Shown one piece after another: positions 53,871 to 63,237 of a stretch of 64,000 nucleotides of DNA; position 1 is the first letter of the stretch, and every line of letters begins with the position of its first letter. The notes under the pieces were generated by a model that was given only the letters and a program-made list of their open reading frames with translations, was not told where the DNA came from and did not search any database. Origin of the DNA: Zopfochytrium polystomum (Eukaryota; Chytridiomycota; Chytridiomycetes; Chytridiales; Chytridiaceae); NCBI GenBank assembly GCA_025765615.1, contig JAIVFJ010000036.1:1-64000 (forward strand), read 5' to 3'. A program made the position numbers and the translations under genes.

Positions 53871-55733
53871 CTAAAACCAATCCGGAACACCCGAATCCTC
53901 CAAAACATCCGCAGCCCCAACGTCACGCAGGTCCCTCAACGCCTCGCGATCCCACGGCAGCAACGGATGCATCTCCCTCAGCACCTGGACGTCGCGCCCC
54001 GAGGCGCACACCGCGCTCACAATCTTGTCATCCCCAACAAGGTCCCACGACGCGCCGGCGTCCAGCAGCGCCTTGATCCGCGGGTTGAACTCGATCTTCG
54101 ATCCGACAAAGCGGAGTGCGGCCGCGAGCGGGGCCACGGCGCGCCAGTTTGGGTCGAAGGCGGGGTGCGGGGCGGGTTTCGGAAATCGGTGTGCGAGGAG
54201 CTTTCCGATTGCGGCGGGGTCTGCGCGGGAGCCGGACGCGGCGTCGAGGAGGCGCGGGTCGGGGAGGAGGAGGTTTGCGGCGAGGAGGGCGTCGAGGAAG
54301 TCCGAGTGTTCGCAGTCGCGTGTGACGCGGTACGGGTTTGTGGAGGCGGAGACGAGGGCCACGGCGGGGTGAACGGGGTCGGTGTCGAGGTCGGTGTCGG
54401 GGTTGGTGGTGGCCGCGGCGGCGCGGACGAGGAAGGGGGCGAGGACGTTGCGGAAGGCGGCGGCGCAGCCGTAGAAGGCGGACCAGTGGACGGCGGATTC
54501 GAGGACGCGGCGGCTAGGGCCTGAGAGCGCCTTGTGGATATCGGGGATCGAGGCGTCGAGGATGGGCTGGGCGCAGGGGTTATCGGTCGTGCAAGCGATG
54601 GCGAGGGTCACGGGCGCGTCGAGGGAGGGCGAGACGCGGCCGGTGGCGAGGAGCATGTCGACGACGGCGGCGCGGCCGTTTTTGGCGGCGATGTTGAGCG
54701 CGAGGTTCCCGTCGGCCGACGGGTCCGCAAAAGGGTGCTTGAGGATCCTGGCGACGATGGCAGTGTGCCCACGTGCAGCCGCAAGGTCGAGATAGAAGTT
54801 TTCAGCGACAGGGAGGTCTGCTTCGGGTAGGAGATCCAAAACGAGACCCGCCAGATCTGGGTGATCGGTAAGGCAAGCCCATTTGAGCGGCATGCCACCA
54901 AAGGCGGCGGCGCTGATGAAGCCCTGCTGGATCGCCAGTTTCATGGCGTCCCCCGCCACTCGTGTTTCTGGTGTTGTGAACGGTCCCAAACTGTGGAAGT
55001 CGTCCCTGTTTTCGATGTAAACGTACTCTGAAGGGTCATCTTCAAAGCCCTTCAAATACGACCGCGCCATGAGAAACAGGCTGACAGCATTCAGCCCGAC
55101 CTCCTTGATGAGCCCGGAGGCATACCCGGATCCAAGCTTCTTAAAGTCGAGGACAGCGAGGGCAACCAGAGCACCAACGTCAATGTCTGAACGATTGCGA
55201 ACGCTTGCCAACCTGGGCCGAAAGTCCCTGTCCACTGCGTCCGGCCACACGGGATCGTCCATGACCATTTCCTTTGCGATGGGGGCAAACTCTTCCAGGT
55301 AGCGCACAAGGTGCGAATAACAGAACCGAGTGCTGTTGAAGACGTCAAGCCAGCTCTTGGACAGCGAGCGCAAAGGGACAATGTCGAGCGGGTGGAGGTA
55401 CCAAAACACGCGTTCGAGGACGGTGGACGGGAGCGACGGAAATTGGAGGGGCGCTCCAGAATCGTGATGATGATGCGAGTTTGGATCCAAGGGTCGTGGT
55501 TGCGAGGGATCTGGCCATGGCACGAAGCGGTGGAGGTCCAGCAAGACCAGTTCCGGGTGCGACAAGCGAAGGTCGCGGAGCGCTCGGCGCACGGGTATCG
55601 AAGCGCGATCGATGGGGAGCAGAGGTACCTTGCGCTTGTGCTGTGGTAGTCCCAACTGGCTCCAGGGAAAGCGGCCCTCCAGATCCCTGATCACACTGAC
55701 CTCAAGGACAACGCTGTCGTCGGTGTCTTGCAT
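53871..55733 (-). CDS. F-box/ankyrin-repeat protein
   Basis: Intronless, 620 residues. An N-terminal charged region is followed at about 95-140 by an F-box-like motif (LPSTVLERVFWYLHPLDIVPL then RSLSKSWLDVF). Ankyrin-type repeats follow: AIQQGFISAAAFGGMPLKWA, HPDLAGLVLDLLPEADLPV, ARGHTAIVARILKHPF, DGNLALNIAAKNGRAAVVDM, YGCAAAFRNVLAPFL, and near the C-terminus RIKALLDAGASWDLVGDD. F-box proteins recruit substrates to SCF ubiquitin ligases; ankyrin repeats would be the substrate-binding part. It is the only intact member of a family that has at least two decayed relatives in this window (6429-7307 and 48063-49950). Confidence 0.8.
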   Translation of the reverse strand: MQDTDDSVVLEVSVIRDLEGRFPWSQLGLPQHKRKVPLLPIDRASIPVRRALRDLRLSHPELVLLDLHRFVPWPDPSQPRPLDPNSHHHHDSGAPLQFPSLPSTVLERVFWYLHPLDIVPLRSLSKSWLDVFNSTRFCYSHLVRYLEEFAPIAKEMVMDDPVWPDAVDRDFRPRLASVRNRSDIDVGALVALAVLDFKKLGSGYASGLIKEVGLNAVSLFLMARSYLKGFEDDPSEYVYIENRDDFHSLGPFTTPETRVAGDAMKLAIQQGFISAAAFGGMPLKWACLTDHPDLAGLVLDLLPEADLPVAENFYLDLAAARGHTAIVARILKHPFADPSADGNLALNIAAKNGRAAVVDMLLATGRVSPSLDAPVTLAIACTTDNPCAQPILDASIPDIHKALSGPSRRVLESAVHWSAFYGCAAAFRNVLAPFLVRAAAATTNPDTDLDTDPVHPAVALVSASTNPYRVTRDCEHSDFLDALLAANLLLPDPRLLDAASGSRADPAAIGKLLAHRFPKPAPHPAFDPNWRAVAPLAAALRFVGSKIEFNPRIKALLDAGASWDLVGDDKIVSAVCASGRDVQVLREMHPLLPWDREALRDLRDVGAADVLEDSGVPDWF

Positions 55734-55963
55734 CGCACCTGGCGCCGACTGTCTTCAGTTGTTCAACAACAGCCTCTCTGCACCGCAAAATGCGCGCAGA
55801 ATTCAACGCGACCGCCACAGGACCAAGAAACGGCAAACGCGACGCCAACATGATCGTCCAGTATTCGTTCATTCAGATTGCTCACTCACTTTGCGCGAGT
55901 AACCCACCCAGCCCGTCGACAAAAGCAAACAAGAAAACCCCCCACGACTGCAGCGCGCTCCTC

Positions 55964-57556
55964 TCACTCGTCAGCCTCCACCGCCAAGTACCTCGCAAAC
56001 AGCGCATCCAGCTCCCCCAGCGCATCCTCCACAGCCCTCCTCCTCGCATCAACCCACTCGCCATCGCTCCTCAGCGCCTCCCTCGCCTCGCCAATCATAC
56101 GCTCGACCTCGCTCGGCTGCGGCCCTCCGCGGGTCCTCCTCGCCCTCACGATCGCAACGGGGTCCAGCGCCCTTCGGAACGCGTCCTCCGTCAACGGCAG
56201 CTCGCTCGGAACCGCCAACCGACCGCCCGCCTCCTCCACGGCATCCGCCACGACGCGCGCGTAAATCTCTCTTGCGGCGGAGTAGGGAAACTCCGTGGGC
56301 CGCCAGGCGCTCGCGCGCGCGTGGGCGACGAGGTCGGCTGCAAAGTGGTGGCCGAGACGGAACGGGACCTTATGGGCGCGCATGAGTTCGTCGGCGAGCT
56401 CCTGCGAGGCGGTCCAGTCGCTGTTGAGGGCGTCGAGGGCGCGGGCGGGGTCGACGACCAGTGCGGCCATAACTGCCGACCAGGTGTTCAGCAGGTCGAC
56501 TGCGGCGTCCACGATTTCCGCGGCGCCGCCGCGCGGGTCGATCATGCCCGGCGGCACGTTATGCGCGGCGATAGCGCGGCCGACGCCGAGGGTGACGAGG
56601 CGGGAGGCGGCGACGCGGAGGTTGTTGAGGAGGCCTGGGTTCAGCTTTTGCGGCATGGCGCTGGAGACGTAGGTCGTTCCCTGTCCGGGGCGGAGGAGGA
56701 TCCAGGGGCGCGGGTCGGCGTACTGAGTCATGACGCTCTGGACGAACGCGCCGCAGTGGAGCGCGACGCTGGTCGCTACCGCGCCGATCTCGACGGGGAG
56801 TTCCGCGCCGGAGATCTGGCCGGCGTCGTAGGCGTTGTCGGCGACGGCGGCAAAGCCGAGGAGGCGCGCCATGCGATCGCGGTTGAGCGGCCAGCTGGAG
56901 CCGTTGAGGACGGTGGAGCCCATGGGCGAGCGATCGAGGCGGGCGTAGGCCTGGCGGAGGCGCTCGGCGTCACGGGCGAGGCCGGCGGCGTGGCCGAGGA
57001 GTTCGTGGGCGAGGCTGTTTGGTTGGGCGGCGACGCCGTTAGTGTAGTTGGGCACGATGGTGTCGACGTTTGCGGCGGCGACGTCGACGATGGCCGAGGT
57101 GGTGGTGCGGAGGGCTTCTGCCACGCGGAGGAGGCCGTCGCGCGTGCTGGCGTAGTTGCAGGTGGCCAGCATGTCTTGGCTGGAGCGGCCTGCGTGGAGG
57201 AGGGTGGCCTCGACGCCGGCGGCCTGGATCAGCAGCGGCTCGAAGGTGATGACCCTGGACGGGCGCTTGGCGCCGGGGGCGTCGCCGGCGCGGAGGACCG
57301 CGTCGAGGCCGCGCGCGATGCGGGGCGCCAGCGCCTTGTCGAGGAGACCCTCGTCCGTGTTGACGACCAGGGACGCCTTGTTGATCTCACCGAGCCAGAA
57401 GAATCCGTCGCGCTTCCCCGCTTTCGGGGGCGGTGGCGGCGGCGGCTGTGTCGCGATGGGTGCGGGGTCGTCTACGCCCTCGGCGGCTCCTCCTCCTCCT
57501 CCTCCGTCTTCATGGATCCCGCCGCCGCTTTCGCCGATGCGTTTTGCCGGGTTCAT
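55964..57556 (-). CDS. argininosuccinate lyase-like (fumarase/aspartase superfamily) enzyme
   Basis: Intronless, 530 residues from ATG 57556. A Gly/Pro-rich N-terminal 50 residues is followed by the lyase fold: GFFWLGEINKASLVVNTDEG, the active-site motif HAGRSSQDM at 121-129 (argininosuccinate lyase GRSRNDQ region), LDRSPMGSTVLNGSSWPLNR (P-x-G-[AS] region), and the superfamily signature SSAMPQKLNP near 298-307 (SSxMPxKxNP). It should catalyse elimination yielding fumarate or a similar product; several key residues differ from canonical argininosuccinate lyase (Gln-Asp for Asn-Asp), so the arginine-pathway role is not certain. It lacks introns, unlike most conserved genes in this window, which could reflect horizontal origin or retroposition. 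Confidence 0.82.
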   Translation of the reverse strand: MNPAKRIGESGGGIHEDGGGGGGAAEGVDDPAPIATQPPPPPPPKAGKRDGFFWLGEINKASLVVNTDEGLLDKALAPRIARGLDAVLRAGDAPGAKRPSRVITFEPLLIQAAGVEATLLHAGRSSQDMLATCNYASTRDGLLRVAEALRTTTSAIVDVAAANVDTIVPNYTNGVAAQPNSLAHELLGHAAGLARDAERLRQAYARLDRSPMGSTVLNGSSWPLNRDRMARLLGFAAVADNAYDAGQISGAELPVEIGAVATSVALHCGAFVQSVMTQYADPRPWILLRPGQGTTYVSSAMPQKLNPGLLNNLRVAASRLVTLGVGRAIAAHNVPPGMIDPRGGAAEIVDAAVDLLNTWSAVMAALVVDPARALDALNSDWTASQELADELMRAHKVPFRLGHHFAADLVAHARASAWRPTEFPYSAAREIYARVVADAVEEAGGRLAVPSELPLTEDAFRRALDPVAIVRARRTRGGPQPSEVERMIGEAREALRSDGEWVDARRRAVEDALGELDALFARYLAVEADE

Positions 57557-57831
57557 GTCGTCGTGTCTGTTTTGCGCATAAAGTTGTTGGGGGCGGTTGA
57601 CTGAACTGGAGCTCCACCTGGAGCTCCGAACTCTCCTGCATGTCCGCGTCGGAGCGGGCCGACGCGAAGCGGACCAAACCTTTTTCGCGAGCACTAACAC
57701 CACCAACCACAGGAACTCCATGCGCTGGGCATTCGTAACCGAAGAGAATCGCTTTTCAGGCACCTTCCCGAGATGATGTAAAGAACCCCTCCAGAATTGT
57801 CAACCACCACGTAACAAAACACATTGCCAGC
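57557..57831. other. short divergent intergenic region
   Basis: 275 bp between the starts of the lyase (minus) and the TEX47-like gene (plus), so a compact bidirectional promoter region. Nothing else seen. Confidence 0.45.
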
Positions 57832-59182
57832 ATGGCAGCGTTACCTCCCGCGATCAAAATCGCCACGCCATCGGCCGCCGCAGCCGGCGCCGGCGCCAAC
57901 AACACCACGACCGCCACAGCGGCGGCGACAGGGCTGTCCACGGTCCCGAACGCGTTCACCAGCAGCGGGACCAACAACAACAACGGAAACAACAATATGG
58001 TGGGTTGTGGGCGGGCCATTCCTATGTTAAAGAGTGAGGGTTGAGACCACACATCTCGTATTGATATTCGCCCCTTTTTTCCAACCCCCCACCCCCGCCA
58101 CCCCCGCCACCCCCAGTCTCAGAACGACGACAAGCGAACCTCGTTGTTCGACGTGATCCGAGAGAACCTGACGCGGATCGGCAAGGTGAAAAAACCCCCC
58201 AATCCACAGAGCGCTTTCGCTTTATTTCTTCCTTTGAAAGCGCGCGCCCCAACTGATCAGTACACGCAAAAACAAGATTAGACGTCGATCCTGTACCGGG
58301 TGGTCGTGTGCGGGCGCCTCGCGAATCCAAAGGAGCGGAGCGAATTCGGCAGTTGAGTCGAACCAGATCCGACACCGTCTGGACGAAACTGACCCTCCCC
58401 GCCCCCCTCCACCACCACTCCAGCGTACTACCAAAAGTTTTTCAAGCAGTACCAAAACGATACGGACTTGATCACGGGCATCCTGCTGATTTTTCCGAAC
58501 GTCTGGATACACGTTCTCGAGGTAAATTCGGGTCCCCTTTCCTCCTCCATCTCGTCAACCAAACGCGCAACCAACCCGAACCCCCGACCCAAACAAAAAC
58601 AAAAGGCGACCTCCAAAGTCGTGACGGCGTACCTCCGCGACCTCGACCCTTCGTCTTCTTCTTCTTCTGTTGCGGCGACGGCGGCGGCGGCGGCAACCGA
58701 CAGCAAGCTGCTGCACATGTCGGACGACGTCGGGGCTCGTGCGTTTCCGTTCTGGGCGTGCAGGCTGATCGACCCAATCCCGAGCCTGACGGCGTTTTAC
58801 GTGGACGAGGCGGTGTACCAGGCGGGCGGGGAGGCGTTGGCGGCGGAGGTAGGTTTGGCTTTTGTAGGACGGTTGGAAACTGGGGGTGGGTGAAGATTGG
58901 GGCACAAGGGGCGGAGAGTGGTTGTGTGCAATGAGAGCTTGCATTAACAACTTTTGTGCGCGCAGCTGGCAGACATTTCCATCAAGCTGTGCAACCTCGG
59001 GACGGGGCTCTCTAGCCTTCAAAAGGTGAATCGTCCCCGCTGTCCGCCTCTGCTGCCATCGCTTGCATCACTTTGAGCAGTCACCCTTCGCCTGCAAATC
59101 ATTAATTTCCACATTTCCCTATTTCCACCTAACCACGACAACCAACCAACCAATCACACACACACCACCGACTCATACACAT

Positions 59183-59244
<62 letters not shown>

Positions 59245-59579
59245 CACAGCAAGATCTCAAGACGGCGCTCGACGAGATGCCGTACCGGTACAAGGACCTG
59301 ATACCGCGGGTGGAGACGGTAACGTACATATGCGCGTCGGACGCGGTGGCGGTGATGAGCGTGGCAGAGTGGAACGCGGCGGTGTACGGGCACGTGGGGC
59401 AGGCGGGTGCGGCGGTTGGGGTCGGGCGGGCGTCGTGCGTCGCCGTTGCAGGTAGGGAGGGGGCGGGGTGGTGTTGCTGTATTGCGTGAGTCGCTGACCT
59501 GCGTTTCTTGATGTGTGTGTGTGTGTGTTTGAACCCTAACCCAGAGCACGTGTGGCCAGCCCCGCGGCCGGTCTGCTGA
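57832..59579 (+). CDS. TEX47-like protein (BLUF-type fold, flagellar-lineage)
   Basis: Eight exons join in frame to 314 residues: 57832-57999, 58117-58185, 58282-58351, 58424-58521, 58606-58848, 58966-59025, 59250-59451 and 59545-59579. After an Ala/Asn-rich start, the domain begins TSILYRVVVCGRLAN and YYQKFFKQYQNDTDLITGIL, then LIFPNVWIHVLEATSKVVTA, LLHMSDDVGARAFPFWACRL and ends EHVWPAPRPVC. This matches the layout of animal TEX47, including the strand-helix of a BLUF-like fold and the C-terminal VWPAP. The flavin-binding residues of true BLUF photoreceptors (Tyr and Gln in the expected order) are not evident, so light sensing is not supported. TEX47 is testis-expressed in animals, so a zoospore flagellum role is plausible but inferred. 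The intron before exon 7 carries a CA microsatellite. Confidence 0.75.
59190..59243. repeat. (CA)n microsatellite beside a splice acceptor
   Basis: About 27 perfect AC units inside intron 6 of the TEX47-like gene, ending five bases before the acceptor AG (59248-59249); it replaces the usual polypyrimidine tract. Confidence 0.95.
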
Positions 59580-59941
59580 GCTTGGCGTGCAGCCGCCGCC
59601 GCTGCTTTTTTTCCTGGCTGGGTAATAATTGTTTTGGTACATACACTTAGGTCACACGCAGGGGAGGGAGGCCTGATGGAAGTGTGCAGTCTACTCAGTC
59701 TGTCAGTAGTGCGGGGGGTGGTGCTCGACTGCTCGTTAGTTTTAGTTGCAGTGTGTGTGTGTGTTACCTTCCCGTTTTTCAACGTCATGCGGCGGCGTTG
59801 TGGCAAGGCCGAAGCCGAGGCAACCCTGCTGAACCAGGGCCATCCCCTCATTCTGGATAGACCCTGAACCAAACCAAACACTCCATCATCCCCGAACAAC
59901 TCAAACCATATCACTGTTTTGACACACCGACAGAGAGACCT

Positions 59942-59980
<39 letters not shown>

Positions 59981-60339
59981 GGCAGACAGACAGGCAGACA
60001 GACAGACAGACAGACAGGCAGACAGACAGACAGGCAGACCGAAACAGACAGGGCTTGTGTGGGTTTATCGCCATCTTTCCTCCATTCGAATTATCCGCCG
60101 CCCCCTCATCGCCTTCATCGCTTACACTTCGCCTTCGGCTTCGGCGACGACTTTGTCCCACCACCACCACCACCGCCAAAACTTGACCCCTCCTTCCCCC
60201 CAAACTCCATCGATCCCGCCAGCGGAGTTCGCTCGAATCGCCAAACTCACTTAGAGGCGAACTAACCAACGAACCAACCAACCCCAGCAGCCACCAACAG
60301 GCAGCAGCAGCAGCAGCAAGCAGCAACTCGTTTCCTGCG
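59580..60339. other. intergenic, upstream of BTG gene
   Basis: Holds the CAGA repeat listed separately and the likely promoter and 5' exon(s) of the BTG/Tob gene. No ATG could be matched to the BTG frame within 60249-60499, so an upstream exon is expected here. Confidence 0.4.
59945..60050. repeat. (CAGA)n tetranucleotide repeat
   Basis: About 105 bp of CAGA units with occasional GGCA variants. Confidence 0.95.
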
Positions 60340-61274
60340 CCAAACCATCGGCATCAGATCCCAGCAGACTGCCTCCTCCTCCCCCCTCATAGCCTTCTTG
60401 CAATCCCGTAAGCAGCAGCAGCAACCACCCCACTTCTTCTTCTTCTTGGCAAGATCGCGATTGCACCGAAGAGAACTGCAGCACGCCTGCGACTTTCTCG
60501 GTGAGCGTGTGTGTGTGTTGTGATGGATTGATTGGTATCGCCGGCAATCTGTCTTGGTGTCTGTCTCGGGCCCTTTCCGCCGGTAACCTCCACCACCGGA
60601 ACCCAGTTCTTGAACTCCTCTCACTCCGCCACACATCTGATCAACCTCCCTTCCGCTCGCACCCTCCTCTTTGTCGTGTGCCCGTCCCCACTGAATCGCT
60701 CAATCTAAATCAATCCCCCCCCCCCCCCCCCCCGTTCGTTCCAGCTCGCCACCTCCCGACCCCATCCCCAGTGACTTCGGACCAAGCCACAACCTTCCAC
60801 TCCGCGCTCCTCTCCGCTCTCCAGCACAAGCTCGGCAGCACCACCTTCGACCCGGCACGGCCGACCAAGGGCTCGGCGTACCGCTCGCTGCTCTTTGTCG
60901 GCGGCCGCGTGGACCCCGTCGTGGCGGCGGCGGCCGCCGAGGCCGGCATCGCAAACATCGAGTCGTTCTTCCCCGTCGACCTGGTTCTCTGGATCGACCC
61001 CTTCTGCGTCAGCTATAGGACCGGCAGCGACCACACGCCGATCGTGTACCTGTGGGAGGACCGCGCCGCCAGCGCCGCGGCCATGGCCGCCGCCGGTTTG
61101 CTGGGCAGCGCCGCCGGCGTGAACGCTCGCCCAAAGGTCGTCATGCGGAACCCGGCTGCCGCGGCGGGGGAGCTCAAGTTTGGCGGTGGCGCCGCCGCGA
61201 GGTCGTCGGCGAGCAATAGCGGGAGCAGGCCACCGTCGTCCGTCGGCATGAGTAATCCGATAATGGCGAACTGA
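60340..61274 (+). CDS. BTG/Tob family protein (N-terminus incomplete)
   Basis: Two exons are clear: one ending at 60500 and 60745-61274, joined in frame through a GTGAGC intron. The first reads IAFLQSRKQQQQPPHFFFFL and LARSRLHRRELQHACDFLA, the N-terminal helices. The second has FHSALLSALQHKLGSTTFDP, then box A (GSAYRSLLFVGGRVDPVVAA) and box B (FFPVDLVLWIDPFCVSYRTG), the hallmarks of BTG/Tob proteins. A disordered Gly/Ser tail follows to the stop at 61272-61274. BTG/Tob proteins bind the CAF1/CCR4-NOT deadenylase through boxes A and B and restrain proliferation. The start codon was not found; the frame is open back to a stop at about 60258 with no ATG, so an upstream exon is missing from this model. 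A poly(C) run lies just before the exon 2 acceptor. Confidence 0.82.
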
Positions 61275-63237
61275 AAAAAAAAGAAAACACTCGTGCGATG
61301 CTACCTCTTTTTTCCAACCTCCCCCCGGCACACCCTTTGCGCTCTTCAGTTCGTTCCTTTTCCTTCTGCTATGCAACATATGGCTTTTTTGCCTGTTCCC
61401 CACTTTTGTTTGGCACCTCCGCCCCGTCCCTCCTGCTCCTTCCCCTTCGTTTCTCTTGTTTCGTTCCCCGCCCCCCCTCCCATCGATTCCCCATGATCGG
61501 CGCGTTTGAACGAGCTCCGCGAGTCTGTAGAGCTGAACCGAGTGAGTTGGATTTCTTTTTTTTTTGTGTTACCCATTGATGTGCATGAGCGGTTCCCTTT
61601 TCTTATCTCCGCGGGTGTATCCTCTCGTTTCTGGGCCCCCCCTTTTTTTTGCGCCTTGCTGCTGCTGCCTGCACTCCTTGCCCATGTCGTGCGCCTGCGT
61701 GTGTGTGTTAATAATTTGCCTCCTCTCATAGATATGAAAGTGAAAAACCACCCGGCCGCCCCTCCCTGTGCTCCCCTTCCCAGCCCCACCCACAGACGGG
61801 AGAAATGATCGACCCTCTTTGCACTGCGTACTTCCACCGCCCACTTCGCTCCCGGCCCCGCTCCTCGTTTCTTCTTGGCTCGCCCGCACAACCCTTCCTT
61901 CCCCTGTCTGTGGGACGCCCCCCTGCTCCTTCCCCACGTCTTTTTCCCATCGCCTCCCACTTATTTTTCTCCCTCCCCCACGCCAAGTGTTGTTACCCTT
62001 ACCTCCTCCTCCTCCTCTTCCCCCTCCTCCCACTCCCTTTTTCCCTCCTTGTCTTTTGTAATCTTATTTTTTTTTTTTTTTTTTTGTTCTTTCTTCTGCT
62101 ATTCTTCCCCTTTCCGGTTTTTTTTTTGGCCCCCCTTTGTAATCCGCATCGTTCGTTGATGGTTTAGTGCACCCTCCCCCCCTGCTCTCCGCCGTTTCTT
62201 CTTTTTTCATACCGCCTTTTTTTTTTTTTTTTTTTTTTTTTTGCAATTCTTCTCCCCCCCCTTCCCCCATTACATCTCCCTCTTTTCACTCCTGAGAGAC
62301 GAACCGGCTGGCTTGAGAGAAACCGAGCAAAAGAAAAAAGAAAACGAGAAAAAGAAAACCAAAGAAAAAAAAATAAAACAGCTGCTTCAAGAAAAATACG
62401 AGGAACGCACGCGGTCAAGTTTTTTTTTTTTCGGAAGGATACTTTGATACTTGATACTTCGGGAGGCACAGAAATACGGATTTGCACTTCCACTGATATT
62501 TTTTTGCATCGACCTTTACCACAAAACGAAAAAAAAAAAAAAAGAAAGAAAAAAAAGAAAATGGCGGAAAAGAACGACTGAAGGGACGTAGGATGGGAGG
62601 CGATCACGACACGGTCGGGGAGAGCTGGCGAAACCTAAAAAAGAAAAAAAAAAAAAGAAAAAAGGTTAAGAGAAACAGAGGCGAAGGAACGAAAAAGCCA
62701 ACAAAGTGGAGCGATTGGGCCGAAAAGAGAAGCACAAACACGCACGCACAGAAACAAACGAAAGCGTCGCGAGAAAAGGACTTCAAAAGCAAAATGCGGG
62801 TGGGGTCGGGGTGCGTTTTTTGATTGAGTGTACGGACGACCAAACGGGGGGACAACTGTTAGATATTTGACATAGAGACAAAAACAGAAGGTAGGCGGGG
62901 AGGCAAAAGAAGACGGAGACGAAAGGAGTGAGACGTACGAAGGAGTGGAAAAGAGACGTTGGAAGAAAGGAACTGAGGGAAGCACTTCGGTGTGAACACA
63001 GTTCACTGGGCAGTTACAAAGGGGAAATACTGCTTGGCAGGACTCAAAACCAGAGATTAAAAATTGTGCAGTGCGGTCCGTTGGTATAAAAAAAAAAGAT
63101 GGTCGATGTGAATCAGAGGGGAAAAACGAGCGCTGGTGTGGAGTCGAAGCGGTTTGGGGGTGTGAGAAAAAAAAAGGAAGGAAACGTGACGGGACAAGCG
63201 CAACCCGGCTCCCCCGCACATCCGTACTCGCTGTCCA
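61275..63237. other. long pyrimidine/purine-rich intergenic region
   Basis: Convergent 3' flanks of the BTG gene (plus) and the gene ending at 63238 (minus). Plus strand is C/T-rich up to about 62280, with T runs at about 62068-62085 and 62217-62242, then A/G-rich to 63180. The strand bias switches near 62290. No gene supported. Confidence 0.55.

Noticed and set aside
57756..58052. Minus-strand frame resembling a small membrane protein
   Set aside because: It is antisense to exon 1 of the TEX47-like gene; its hydrophobicity comes from complementing Ala/Asn codons.
59945..60050. Short direct repeats as a CRISPR-like array
   Set aside because: Pure CAGA tetranucleotide microsatellite without spacers, in a eukaryotic context.
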